A program made the position numbers and the translations under genes. Positions 23,717 to 32,437 of a DNA stretch of 32,983 nucleotides are shown here, in pieces (position 1 is the stretch's first letter; the number at the start of each line of letters is the position of its first letter). Source of the stretch: CAXQRU01 sp964226685 (GTDB taxonomy: Bacteria > Pseudomonadota > Gammaproteobacteria > Pseudomonadales > Cellvibrionaceae); NCBI GenBank assembly GCA_964226685.1, contig CAXQRU010000068.1, positions 1 to 32,983 of the forward strand, in the 5' to 3' direction. The notes below the pieces were generated by a model. That model was not told the origin of the DNA, made no database searches, and worked only from the letters and a program-made list of their open reading frames with translations.

Positions 23717-24946
23717 ATGGCATCATCTGACAATAATTTGATCGTGGGTCTAGATATAGGCACATCAAAAGTTGTTGCGATTGTCGGTGAAATCAATGCG
23801 CAAGGCGACGTAGAAATTGTCGGTATTGGCTCTCACAAATCATCGGGACTTAAAAAAGGTGTAGTCGTGAATATTGAATCTACCGTTCAGTCGATACAAA
23901 GAGCGGTGGAAGAAGCTGAGCTAATGGCGGGCTGTGAAATTCACTCAGTTTATGCGGGTATTGCCGGTAGTCATATTAGTAGTATGAACTCTCACGGTAT
24001 TGTCGCTATTAAAGATAGAGAGGTTTTGACCCAAGATGTCGAGCGTGTGATCGATGCGGCTCAGGCCGTTGCGATACCCGCTGATCAACGTATTTTGCAT
24101 ATTTTGCCCCAGGAATACTTGATTGATAACCAAGAAGGCGTGAAAGAGCCTTTAGGTATGTCAGGGGTGCGACTGGAGGCTAAGGTCCATTTGATCACCT
24201 GTGCGGTTAATGCGGCCCAAAATATAGAGAAATGTATTCGTCGCTGCGGTTTAGATGTTGAAGACATTATTTTAGAACAGTTGGCTTCCAGTTATTCGGT
24301 ACTGACTGAAGATGAAAAGGAGTTGGGAGTGTGCATGGTTGATATCGGTGGTGGTACCACCGATATCGCCATTTTTACAGAAGGCTCTATTCGTCATACC
24401 GGAGTAATTCCGATTGCTGGCGATCAAGTGACTAATGATATTGCGATGGCATTGAGAACGCCCACCATGTATGCCGAGGACTTAAAAATTAAATACGCCT
24501 GTGCCTTGGCAAAATTAACGGGCGCAGATGAAACGATTCAAGTTCCGAGTGTAGGTGATCGCGGTGCGCGTAGCCTATCTCGCCAATCTTTGGCTGAAGT
24601 GGTTGAGCCTCGGTACGATGAATTATTCACATTGGTTCATGCTGAGATTCGACGCAGCGGTTTTGAAGATCTTATTCCTGCGGGAATAGTATTAACTGGC
24701 GGCACCTCAAAAATGGAGGGCGTTATAGAGCTAGCCGAAGAGATTTTTCACATGCCAGTGCGCTTAGGTTCACCACAGCACGTGAAAGGTCTGATCGATA
24801 TTGTGAGCAATCCCATTCACTCGACAGGGGTGGGTTTGCTTCTTTATGGAAAGCAGCAGCAACTAGAAGGAAAGAACACAATGTATAGCAAGCAGCAATC
24901 ATCTGGCTGGTTGCAAAGAATGAAAAAGTGGTTTCAGGGTAATTAA
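23717..24946 (+). CDS. ftsA: Cell division protein FtsA, actin-like membrane tether of FtsZ
   Basis: FtsA is an actin-fold ATPase that links FtsZ filaments to the inner membrane and recruits later divisome proteins. The 409 residues (E. coli 420) include the phosphate-1 loop LDIGTSKVVAIVGE, the SHS2 (1C) domain region around SHISSMNSHGIV, phosphate-2 VDIGGGTTDIAIF, and VLTGGTSKMEGV. The C-terminus SSGWLQRMKKWFQG forms the amphipathic membrane-targeting helix. The ATG at 23717 has AGGGG 6 bases upstream; the open frame before it is an ftsQ shadow. A 31-base gap with a GAGAGGGG ribosome binding site separates it from ftsZ. Confidence 0.98.
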   Translation: MASSDNNLIVGLDIGTSKVVAIVGEINAQGDVEIVGIGSHKSSGLKKGVVVNIESTVQSIQRAVEEAELMAGCEIHSVYAGIAGSHISSMNSHGIVAIKDREVLTQDVERVIDAAQAVAIPADQRILHILPQEYLIDNQEGVKEPLGMSGVRLEAKVHLITCAVNAAQNIEKCIRRCGLDVEDIILEQLASSYSVLTEDEKELGVCMVDIGGGTTDIAIFTEGSIRHTGVIPIAGDQVTNDIAMALRTPTMYAEDLKIKYACALAKLTGADETIQVPSVGDRGARSLSRQSLAEVVEPRYDELFTLVHAEIRRSGFEDLIPAGIVLTGGTSKMEGVIELAEEIFHMPVRLGSPQHVKGLIDIVSNPIHSTGVGLLLYGKQQQLEGKNTMYSKQQSSGWLQRMKKWFQGN

Positions 24947-24977
24947 TTTTAAATTTGTATAACGAGAGGGGAAGACA

Positions 24978-26135
24978 ATGTTTGAACTAGTTGATAACGT
25001 TCCACAAAATGCAGTGATTAAAGTGATTGGCGTCGGTGGTGGTGGCGGTAATGCTTTGCATCATATGGTAGAAAACCAAGTTGAAGGCGTTGACTTTATT
25101 TGCGCTAACACAGATGCTCAAGCGCTTCGAAATGTTGATGCTAGAACCGCTCTGCAGCTTGGTACCAACATCACCAAGGGTTTGGGTGCAGGTGCCAATC
25201 CAGAGGTCGGTCGCCAAGCGGCCATTGAAGATCGTGAGCGTGTCGCTGAAGTGCTAGAGGGCGCGGACATGGTATTTATTACGGCTGGTATGGGTGGCGG
25301 AACCGGTACAGGTGCTGCCCCAGTGGTAGCAGAGATTGCCAGAGACATGGGTATTTTAACGGTGGCTGTTGTGACCAAGCCATTTCCTTTTGAGGGACGT
25401 AAGCGTCTTCAAGTGGCTGAAGAGGGCATTATGCAATTACAGCAGCATGTTGACTCGCTTATCACAATACCTAATGAGCGCTTATTGACGGTGTTAGGGC
25501 CAAATGCAAGCCTAATCGATGCCTTTAAGGCGGCTAATGATGTTCTTTTGGGTGCCGTTCAAGGTATTGCGGATCTCATCATTCGTCCAGGTATGATCAA
25601 CGTTGACTTTGCCGATGTTCGCACGGTGATGTCAGAGATGGGGATGGCGATGATGGGTAGCGGTGCAGCCACTGGTGAAATGCGCGCTAGAGAGGCGGCG
25701 GAAGCAGCCATTCGTAGTCCGCTACTTGAGGGCGTTGATCTTCAAGGTGCTCGTGGTATTTTGGTGAACATCACTGCTGGTTTGGACTTGTCCTTGGGTG
25801 ACTTTAACGAGGTGGGTGAAACAGTGGAAGAGTTTGCTTCTGCCGATGCAACGGTTGTTGTGGGTACTGTGATTGATCCTAACCTAAGTGATGAGCTTCG
25901 AGTGACAGTAGTTGCCACAGGTTTGCAGTCACCATTAACAGAGCGTCGTGCACCAGAGGCAAAAGTCGTCGTTAACAACATTCGCTCAGGTGCTAGAACC
26001 AACTACAGTGAGCTTGACAAGCCGGCTATTTTGCGTAAATCGCAAGGCTCTAGAAGTGCTAATGCTGTGGCTTATGCTGAAAAAGACTTCGAATATCTTG
26101 ATATTCCAGCTTTTTTACGCAATCAGGCTGACTAA
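24978..26135 (+). CDS. ftsZ: Cell division protein FtsZ, tubulin-like GTPase
   Basis: FtsZ polymerises into the Z-ring that sets the division site. The 385 residues show the N-terminal IGVGGGGGNAL, the tubulin signature GGGTGTG (106-112), the synergy-loop region around NVDFADVRTVM, and a variable linker. The conserved C-terminal peptide FEYLDIPAFLRNQAD binds FtsA and ZipA. It has a strong ribosome binding site and is the last gene of the dcw cluster proper. A long stem-loop follows. Confidence 0.99.
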   Translation: MFELVDNVPQNAVIKVIGVGGGGGNALHHMVENQVEGVDFICANTDAQALRNVDARTALQLGTNITKGLGAGANPEVGRQAAIEDRERVAEVLEGADMVFITAGMGGGTGTGAAPVVAEIARDMGILTVAVVTKPFPFEGRKRLQVAEEGIMQLQQHVDSLITIPNERLLTVLGPNASLIDAFKAANDVLLGAVQGIADLIIRPGMINVDFADVRTVMSEMGMAMMGSGAATGEMRAREAAEAAIRSPLLEGVDLQGARGILVNITAGLDLSLGDFNEVGETVEEFASADATVVVGTVIDPNLSDELRVTVVATGLQSPLTERRAPEAKVVVNNIRSGARTNYSELDKPAILRKSQGSRSANAVAYAEKDFEYLDIPAFLRNQAD

Positions 26136-26179
26136 ATACAGGAACTATTTCCTTGTAGTTGTGGTCTGAGTTCAACAAA

Positions 26180-26219
26180 AGAGATTCGCTCCGCGCTCCC
26201 TCTCGTGGCGCGAATCTCT
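26180..26219 (+). terminator. Stem-loop between ftsZ and lpxC
   Basis: AGAGATTCGC (26180-26189) pairs perfectly with GCGAATCTCT (26210-26219), and after one mismatch CCGCG (26191-26195) pairs with CGTGG (26204-26208) with one G-U wobble, leaving an 8-base loop. No strong T-run follows (GTATTTGTG), so it may be an imperfect terminator, a 3'-end stabiliser of the ftsZ message or an attenuator before lpxC. Confidence 0.6.
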
Positions 26220-26247
26220 GTATTTGTGATCAGCTTCTGGGTGTTTT

Positions 26248-26276
26248 TTGCGCGTTTGTGGCAAAATTGCTAGACT
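26248..26276 (+). promoter_or_regulatory. Possible lpxC promoter
   Basis: TTGCGC (26248-26253), a 17-base spacer and TAGACT (26271-26276) lie between the ftsZ stem-loop and lpxC. The layout fits a sigma70 promoter that would let lpxC be expressed apart from the dcw cluster. The -10 box is poor. Confidence 0.35.
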
Positions 26277-26325
26277 TTCGTAAAATTACCTGGATAATCC
26301 GCTACTTTTGAGGAACCTGAATTCG

Positions 26326-27237
26326 ATGATTCGACAACGCACGTTAAAGAACACTATCAAAGCAACCGGTGTTGGTTTGCACACGGGTCAAAAGGTCTAC
26401 CTCACATTAAAGTCAGCTCCTGAGAATACCGGCATTGTCTTTCGCCGAGTCGATTTGGATCCGCCCGTTGATATTCCGGCTAAGGCAGAAAATGTGGGGG
26501 ATACTACGCTTTCTACCTCGTTGATGAAAGGTGATGTCAAGGTTTCAACGGTTGAGCATTTATTGTCAGCCATGGCTGGCTTAGGGATTGATAATGCAAT
26601 TGTTGAATTAAGTGCTTCTGAAGTGCCCATTATGGATGGCAGTGCAGGGCCGTTTGTGTTTTTGATCCAATCTGCGGGCATCTATGAACAATCGGCACCC
26701 AAAAAATTCATTCGGATCAAAAAAGAAGTGACTGTAACGGATGGTGATAAAATAGCCAAATTCAAACCTTTCGACGGATTTAAGGTTAGCTTCAGTATTG
26801 ATTTTGATCACCCTGTTTTCAAAGATAAGGCGTTATCCGCCTCAGTTGATTTTTCCAGCACCTCATTTGTCAAAGAAGTCAGTCGTGCGCGCACTTTTGG
26901 TTTTATGGATGAAATTGAATATCTTCGCTCTAAAGGTCTAGCCAAAGGCGGCAGTGTTGACAATGCCATTGTGGTAGATGATTATCGAGTGCTCAATGAA
27001 GATGGTCTTCGCTATGATGATGAATTTGTGAAACATAAGGTTCTCGATGCAATTGGTGATCTTTATCTTCTCGGTAACAGTTTGATTGGTGAGTTCATTG
27101 CTCATAAGTCAGGTCACGCTCTGAATAATCGTTCGCTTCGCGAGCTGATTGCTCGGCCCGATGCGTGGGAGGTAGTGACCTTTGATGATGAGGCCTTGGC
27201 CCCCATTTCCTATGTGAAGCCCGTTCTCGCAGTTTAA
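26326..27237 (+). CDS. lpxC: UDP-3-O-acyl-N-acetylglucosamine deacetylase
   Basis: LpxC (EC 3.5.1.108) is the zinc enzyme for the committed step of lipid A synthesis. The 303 residues (E. coli 305) begin MIRQRTLKNTIKATGVGLHTG. Zinc ligands are visible: H78 in VEHLLSAMAG, and H237 and D241 in KHKVLDAIGD; the catalytic histidine is in SGHALNNRSL near the C-terminus. A TTG start at 26308 is possible but would add residues absent from the family. AGGA (26311-26314) lies rather far (11 bases) from the ATG. In E. coli LpxC is degraded by FtsH through its C-terminal tail; this tail ends PVLAV, similar in character. Confidence 0.98.
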   Translation: MIRQRTLKNTIKATGVGLHTGQKVYLTLKSAPENTGIVFRRVDLDPPVDIPAKAENVGDTTLSTSLMKGDVKVSTVEHLLSAMAGLGIDNAIVELSASEVPIMDGSAGPFVFLIQSAGIYEQSAPKKFIRIKKEVTVTDGDKIAKFKPFDGFKVSFSIDFDHPVFKDKALSASVDFSSTSFVKEVSRARTFGFMDEIEYLRSKGLAKGGSVDNAIVVDDYRVLNEDGLRYDDEFVKHKVLDAIGDLYLLGNSLIGEFIAHKSGHALNNRSLRELIARPDAWEVVTFDDEALAPISYVKPVLAV

Positions 27238-27329
27238 TGATTGATAGTCAGCGGTTTTGAGAGGTCTGTCGCCTCTGTTTGATTAGTCTTAACTTGCAAT
27301 GCATGGAATAACCCAACTATCATAACGTT

Positions 27330-28217
27330 ATGAATAAAACAGCGACAAGCTCAAGCAAGTTTAGCCTTTCCGTCTTGTGGAAGACGCTGTTTTTAATTGG
27401 TTTGTTTGGGATTGGCTTCTACTCGGGAGTCATCTATAAATCAGATTATCAAGCCTTCTTGACTGACTCCTACATCAATAAATGGGAGCGGCGCCTTAGC
27501 GAACAAGATGCCATTATCAAATCTGCTCATGCGGAAGCTCAGGGCAAACTCGATGCTTTAGTGTTGAAATTTGCCAAATTGCAAGCCCGTTTAATCCGTG
27601 TTGATGCTATGGGTGAGCATATTTTAGGCGCGAATGGTATGGAGGATGGTGACTTTAGCTTTGGTAAAGAACCCGCCTTGGAAAATTCCCGCATTGATCC
27701 CCCAGATTTTTTTACAGAAGTTGACCAGTTGATGGCTGAGATCGAGCTTCGTGAAAATGAGTTGTCAATTTTGAAGGCTCTGACGGATACCAGTAAAATT
27801 CGAGATGTGACTCTAGTGGCTAGGCGTCCAGTCGAGGTAGGTTGGCTTACCTCCCGTTATGGTATGAGAACCGACCCCTTCAGTGGGCAGCGTAGGATGC
27901 ATGGAGGTATCGACTTTGCTGGTAAGGCCAATTCTGAAATTTTAGCGGCGGCGGCTGGAGTGGTCACGGATCGGGGTGCCAAGGCGGGTTATGGGCGATT
28001 TGTTGAGTTGACCCATCCTGGAGGCTACAAGACGACTTACTCGCATAATAGCGAAAACTTAGTCGATATAGGTGAGATTGTTCAAAAGGGGCAGCCCATT
28101 GCTCTTATGGGTAGCAGCGGTAAATCAACAGGGCCGCATGTTCATTTTGAAGTCCACAAAAATGGCACTAGGGTTAATCCTGCGCCCTATATAGAGCGGG
28201 AAACGGACGGGGAGTAA
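27330..28217 (+). CDS. Membrane-anchored M23 (LytM-type) peptidase
   Basis: The 295-residue protein has a basic N-terminus, one membrane segment (about 15-36), a periplasmic coiled coil (about 48-80), a linker with a second helix (about 130-155) and a C-terminal LytM/peptidase M23 domain (from about 170). Likely zinc and catalytic residues are present: H191 and D195 (HGGID), H239 (YSHN) and H270-V-H272 (HVHFE), so it may be an active peptidoglycan endopeptidase rather than an activator such as EnvC. It resembles the M23 gene found between lpxC and secA in Pseudomonas. The ATG has no evident ribosome binding site. A weak hairpin (AGAGG at 27260-27264 with CCTCT at 27272-27276) lies before it. 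Confidence 0.9.
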   Translation: MNKTATSSSKFSLSVLWKTLFLIGLFGIGFYSGVIYKSDYQAFLTDSYINKWERRLSEQDAIIKSAHAEAQGKLDALVLKFAKLQARLIRVDAMGEHILGANGMEDGDFSFGKEPALENSRIDPPDFFTEVDQLMAEIELRENELSILKALTDTSKIRDVTLVARRPVEVGWLTSRYGMRTDPFSGQRRMHGGIDFAGKANSEILAAAAGVVTDRGAKAGYGRFVELTHPGGYKTTYSHNSENLVDIGEIVQKGQPIALMGSSGKSTGPHVHFEVHKNGTRVNPAPYIERETDGE

Positions 28218-28261
28218 AGCTCTAGCTTGTTTCCCCGCTTCCTTGCTGTCTAATCATTCTA

Positions 28262-28291
28262 TTACATGCTTGAGCTTTTTTTTGCTATCAT
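28262..28291 (+). promoter_or_regulatory. Possible secA promoter
   Basis: TTACAT (28262-28267), an 18-base spacer and TATCAT (28286-28291) form a plausible sigma70 promoter 71 bases before the secA start. The 145-base leader has no recognisable secM-type arrest peptide gene. Confidence 0.4.
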
Positions 28292-28362
28292 GCGCGATTG
28301 TCGACTGGTAATCGCATCTCGTGCCCCAATAAACAAACATACTGAAATCACTAAGGTTCATC

Positions 28363-31083
28363 ATGTTAAATAAAGCTGTCAAAGCCATATTTGGTTCAAA
28401 AAACGACCGAGAAATTAAGCGCATGCGCAAAATGGTAAGCAAAATCAATACGTTTGATGAGCCTTATCGAGCTTTAAGCAGTGAGCAAATGCTTGCCAAA
28501 ACCCAGGAATTCAAAGACCGCTTTATTAAAGATGGTGATCTTGATGCTCTGCTCCCTGAAGCTTTTGCGTTAGTTCGTGAAGCGGCCGATCGAACTCTGG
28601 GTATGCGCCACTTTGATGTGCAGTTTATTGGTGGTATTACCTTGCACGAAGGTCGGATTGCAGAGATGCGCACCGGTGAGGGTAAAACCCTGATGTCAAC
28701 TCTGCCAGCCTATCTGAATGCCCTAACTGGTAACGGCGTTCATGTGATCACGGTGAATGACTACCTAGCGAGTCGCGATGCTAACTGGATGCGTCCTGTT
28801 TATGAGGCGCTAGGCTTGAGCGTTGGTGTTATTTATTCCCAGCAAGATTCAAGTAGTAAGCGTGAAGCCTACAAGGCTGATATCACTTATGGAACCAACA
28901 ACGAGTTCGGCTTTGATTACCTTCGTGACAATATGGCTTTCCGCTTGGAAGACCGATATCAAAGAGGCTTAAGTTTTGCCATTATCGATGAGGTCGATTC
29001 GATCTTAATCGACGAAGCTCGAACCCCGCTCATTATTTCTGGGCCCGCCGAAGACAGCTCTGAGTTGTATCGCAAGGTTAATTTGTTGATGCCAAAACTG
29101 ACTCAACATATTGAGGGCGAAGAGGGCGAGTCTACTCAAGAAGGCGATTACCTCTTAGATGAGAAGACCCGCCATGTAGAGTTAACTGAGCAAGGGCATC
29201 AAAAAGTAGAGGATATGCTCACCGAGGTGGGGCTGCTTGGAGAGGACGATAGTCTTTACGCAACCACAAATTTGAGTTTGTTGCACCATGTGAATGCCGC
29301 CCTGCGTGCTCATGCTGTGTTCAAGAAAAATATTGATTATATTGTTCAGGGCGATCAAGTGTTGTTGATTGATGAGCACACAGGTCGAACCATGCATGGC
29401 CGACGTCTTTCTGAAGGGCTGCATCAAGCGTTGGAAGCAAAAGAGGGGGTAAGAATCCAAAATGAAACCCAAACCTTGGCCTCGACAACGTTCCAAAATT
29501 ACTTCCGTTTGTACGACAAGCTCAGTGGCATGACCGGTACAGCCGATACGGAAGCCTTTGAATTCCGTCAAATCTATGGTCTAGATGTAGTAGTGATCCC
29601 CACCAATAAGCCAATTGCCCGAAAAGATTTGAATGATTTGATTTATTGTTCACTTGATGAAAAGTTCACTGCGATTGCTGCCGATATTGAACGTTACACT
29701 AAAGCCAATGCACCAGTGTTGGTGGGTACCGCTTCGGTTGAGTCATCTGAAGAAATGTCCAGGCGCTTGAAACAAGTAGGTATTGAACATCAAGTTCTCA
29801 ACGCCAAATTCCATGAAAAAGAGGCGGATATCATCGCTCAAGCGGGTCGTCCAGGTGCGGTGACCATCGCCACCAATATGGCTGGTCGAGGAACCGATAT
29901 TGTATTGGGCGGTAATCTTGAGGTTGAGTTACAAGCGCTGGAGAATCCAACGGAAGAAGAGATTGAGCGCGTTAAAAAAGATTGGAAGGCGCGACAAGAG
30001 CAAGTGTTAGAAGCGGGTGGTTTGCATATCTTAGGTACCGAGCGGCACGAATCCCGCCGGATTGATAATCAGCTTCGAGGGCGAGCGGGTCGCCAAGGTG
30101 ATCCTGGTGTTTCCCGTTTTTATCTATCGATGGATGACAACCTTTTGCGTATCTTTATGAAAGATCGTATGCGAGCGATCATGCGCAAGCTGTCCAATGA
30201 AGGCGAAGCGATCGAGCATCGTATGGTGACCAATGCCATTGAGAAAGCCCAACGCAAAGTTGAAGGGCGTAACTTCGATATTCGTAAACAGCTTCTCGAA
30301 TACGATGATGTGGCTAATGAGCAGCGTCAAATCGTTTATCAGCAGCGCAATGATCTGTTAGAAGCTGAAACCATTCGAGATATTATTAACTCCATTCGCC
30401 AGGATGTTGTGATCGATATTATTGAAAGCCATATTGCTCCACAAAGTTTGGAAGAGCAATGGGATGTGCCTGGTTTAGAGGCGCAGTTGCAGGCTGAACT
30501 AGGCTTGAAATTGCCCATTGCCGAGTGGTTAGAGAAGGATGATCGCTTACATGAAGAGACGCTCAGAAAGAAAATCTTAGAGTCTGCTCAGGCCGCTTAT
30601 GAAGAGAAGTCAGAGCGCATTGGCCCCCAGCTTTTGGATATTGAGCGACAAGTGATGTTGCAAGTGCTTGATGTGCAATGGAAAGAGCACTTGGCTAATA
30701 TGGATCACTTAAGGCAAAGTATTGGTCTGCGCTCTTACGCTCAGAAAAACCCGAAACAAGAATATAAACGCGAGTCGTTTGAACTCTTTCAATCCATGTT
30801 AGAGACCATCAAGCAGGAAACCATCAAAATGCTCGCAAGAGTTGAGTTGATTTCTCCTGAGCAAATGGAAGCGATGGAAGCAGCGCGTCGAGCTGAGCAA
30901 GAAAAGAAAATGCAATTACAGCATGCTGAAGCGCCAGGCTTAGCTTCCGAGGAGCCAAGGGCGTCAGAATCTGTTGAAGAGGCTTCTCAACCTTTTGTGC
31001 GATCCGGTAAGAAAGTTGGGCGTAATGAGGTTTGTCCTTGTGGTTCTGGACTTAAGTATAAAAAGTGTCACGGTAAAATATAA
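28363..31083 (+). CDS. secA: Preprotein translocase ATPase SecA
   Basis: SecA drives export of unfolded preproteins through SecYEG. The 906 residues (E. coli 901) have the DEAD-motor Walker A MRTGEGKT with K108 and the Walker B DEVD at D209, the same positions as in E. coli. The preprotein cross-linking domain, MAGRGTDIVLGG, the second motor half and the helical scaffold with MDHLRQSIGLRSYAQKNP follow. The C-terminus carries a complete zinc-binding tail (C891, C893, C902, H903) for SecB and ribosome contact. AAGG lies 7 bases before the ATG. The stop overlaps argJ by one base (TAATG). Confidence 0.99.
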   Translation: MLNKAVKAIFGSKNDREIKRMRKMVSKINTFDEPYRALSSEQMLAKTQEFKDRFIKDGDLDALLPEAFALVREAADRTLGMRHFDVQFIGGITLHEGRIAEMRTGEGKTLMSTLPAYLNALTGNGVHVITVNDYLASRDANWMRPVYEALGLSVGVIYSQQDSSSKREAYKADITYGTNNEFGFDYLRDNMAFRLEDRYQRGLSFAIIDEVDSILIDEARTPLIISGPAEDSSELYRKVNLLMPKLTQHIEGEEGESTQEGDYLLDEKTRHVELTEQGHQKVEDMLTEVGLLGEDDSLYATTNLSLLHHVNAALRAHAVFKKNIDYIVQGDQVLLIDEHTGRTMHGRRLSEGLHQALEAKEGVRIQNETQTLASTTFQNYFRLYDKLSGMTGTADTEAFEFRQIYGLDVVVIPTNKPIARKDLNDLIYCSLDEKFTAIAADIERYTKANAPVLVGTASVESSEEMSRRLKQVGIEHQVLNAKFHEKEADIIAQAGRPGAVTIATNMAGRGTDIVLGGNLEVELQALENPTEEEIERVKKDWKARQEQVLEAGGLHILGTERHESRRIDNQLRGRAGRQGDPGVSRFYLSMDDNLLRIFMKDRMRAIMRKLSNEGEAIEHRMVTNAIEKAQRKVEGRNFDIRKQLLEYDDVANEQRQIVYQQRNDLLEAETIRDIINSIRQDVVIDIIESHIAPQSLEEQWDVPGLEAQLQAELGLKLPIAEWLEKDDRLHEETLRKKILESAQAAYEEKSERIGPQLLDIERQVMLQVLDVQWKEHLANMDHLRQSIGLRSYAQKNPKQEYKRESFELFQSMLETIKQETIKMLARVELISPEQMEAMEAARRAEQEKKMQLQHAEAPGLASEEPRASESVEEASQPFVRSGKKVGRNEVCPCGSGLKYKKCHGKI

Positions 31084-32297
31084 TGGCTGAACTGTTACCC
31101 TCAATGCCCGCTTTGGACGGGGTGCGCCTAGCAGCCGCTCGCTGCGGCATTAAAAAGAAAGGTGGCCTTGATTTGGTGCTCATCGAGTTGCCAGAAGGCA
31201 GCTTGACCACTGGCGTTTTTACCCAAAATGCATTTTGTGCAGCACCAGTCACTGTTTGTCGAGAGCATTTGTCCAGCACCAATAACACGCGATACTTACT
31301 GATCAACTCGGGTAATGCCAATGCTTGTACCGGGGCTTCAGGTGTAGAGTCCAGCCGAGCAAGTTGTGCAGCTTTGGCTTCTATGGTGTCTATTGAACCT
31401 CAGCAGGTTCTACCATTTTCTACGGGGGTGATTGGCGAGCCTTTGCCGGTTGAAAAAATCTGTAATGCCTTGCCCGAAATCTATGCTGAATTGTCAGAGC
31501 GCGCCTGGGAGTTGGCGGCCAGGGGCATCATGACGACAGATACCCAGCCCAAAGGGGCAACCGCTACCATTCAATACCAGGGAGACTCAATCACTGTCAA
31601 TGGTATCGCTAAAGGTGCGGGCATGATTCGCCCGAATATGGCGACTATGCTTGGGTATATTGTGACAGACGCAGCCATTTCCCCAGAACTTTTGATTGAG
31701 CTATCAAAAGAGGCCGCCAATCTCTCTTTCAATCGAATTACTATTGATGGTGATACTTCCACCAACGACAGTTGTACTTTAAGCGCAACTGGACGTTCTA
31801 GCGTTGAGCCTATTACCACGAAAGATCACCCAGTCTATGCGTTATTGAGAGATGCTGTGGTATCTGTGTATCGTCAACTGGCTCAAGCCATTGTGCGCGA
31901 CGCAGAAGGTGCCACTAAGTTCATTACCTTGGATGTCAGTGGTGGTGCGACCGAGCAAGAGTGTTTGGATGTCGCTTATGCTATAGCCCACTCCCCATTG
32001 GTGAAAACAGCGTTCTTTGCGAGTGATCCCAATTGGGGACGTATCGTGGCCGCTATTGGGTATGCGGGCTTACAATGTCTGGATGTTAACTTGATTTCAG
32101 TATACCTTGATGACGTATTGATCGTTGAAAAGGGTGGTAGAGCGCAGTCATACACTGAAGAAGCTGGCCAGAGGGTCATGAACCAGACTGATATCACCAT
32201 TAAGGTGCTGTTGGGGCGAGGTGATTGCCGTCAATTGTTATGGACTAGCGACCTCTCTCATGAGTACGTGACGATCAACGCCGAATATAGAACTTAA
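31083..32297 (+). CDS. argJ: Bifunctional glutamate N-acetyltransferase / amino-acid acetyltransferase
   Basis: ArgJ moves the acetyl group from N-acetylornithine to glutamate in the recycling arginine pathway (EC 2.3.1.35); many members also make N-acetylglutamate from acetyl-CoA (EC 2.3.1.1). The 404-residue precursor contains the self-cleavage site MATMLGY with the new N-terminal nucleophile T188, after KGAGMIRPNM. Also seen are LINSGNANACTG, INSTG-like FSTGVIGEPL, and DPNWGRI near the C-terminus. It is coupled to secA by a one-base overlap, an order seen in Pseudomonas. Whether both activities are present cannot be told from sequence. Confidence 0.97.
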   Translation: MAELLPSMPALDGVRLAAARCGIKKKGGLDLVLIELPEGSLTTGVFTQNAFCAAPVTVCREHLSSTNNTRYLLINSGNANACTGASGVESSRASCAALASMVSIEPQQVLPFSTGVIGEPLPVEKICNALPEIYAELSERAWELAARGIMTTDTQPKGATATIQYQGDSITVNGIAKGAGMIRPNMATMLGYIVTDAAISPELLIELSKEAANLSFNRITIDGDTSTNDSCTLSATGRSSVEPITTKDHPVYALLRDAVVSVYRQLAQAIVRDAEGATKFITLDVSGGATEQECLDVAYAIAHSPLVKTAFFASDPNWGRIVAAIGYAGLQCLDVNLISVYLDDVLIVEKGGRAQSYTEEAGQRVMNQTDITIKVLLGRGDCRQLLWTSDLSHEYVTINAEYRT

Positions 32298-32316
32298 TTT
32301 GTTTTATGTGGTAAAG

Positions 32317-32371
32317 TATAGCAAGCTCTGATTAGCCCTAAAATGCCTAGGGTTAATCAGAGCTTGCTATA
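32317..32371. terminator. 24-bp hairpin after argJ
   Basis: Bases 32317-32340 pair with 32348-32371 over 24 bp around a 7-base loop, with only one G-U type imperfection. The stem starts 20 bases after the argJ stop. The long, near-perfect symmetry is unusual. No T-run follows on either strand, so a simple intrinsic terminator is doubtful; an mRNA-stabilising structure or a small dispersed palindromic repeat is also possible. Confidence 0.65.
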
Positions 32372-32378
32372 AGACTAT

Positions 32379-32409
32379 TTGGCATATCCTCTCATAGCAA
32401 GGATGCCAA
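32379..32409. repeat. Second stem-loop before the last gene
   Basis: TTGGCAT (32379-32385) pairs with ATGCCAA (32403-32409), extended inward by CCT/AGG after a two-base bulge. It follows the 24-bp hairpin by 7 bases and ends 15 bases before the AAGGAG ribosome binding site of the next gene. It may shape the leader of that gene. Confidence 0.5.
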
Positions 32410-32437
32410 GAAGATTAATTTGATAAGGAGCTAAAAA

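Noticed and set aside
25118..25378. Minus-strand frames inside ftsZ (also 25742-26002)
   Set aside because: They are rich in A, P, S and T as expected from the complement of a codon-biased gene, with no start signals.
27260..27276. A hairpin after lpxC as a terminator
   Set aside because: The stem is only 5 bp and the T-run after it is short; noted under the M23 gene but not called.
28218..28362. A secM-like regulator gene before secA
   Set aside because: No open frame with a signal peptide and arrest motif fits in the 145 bases.
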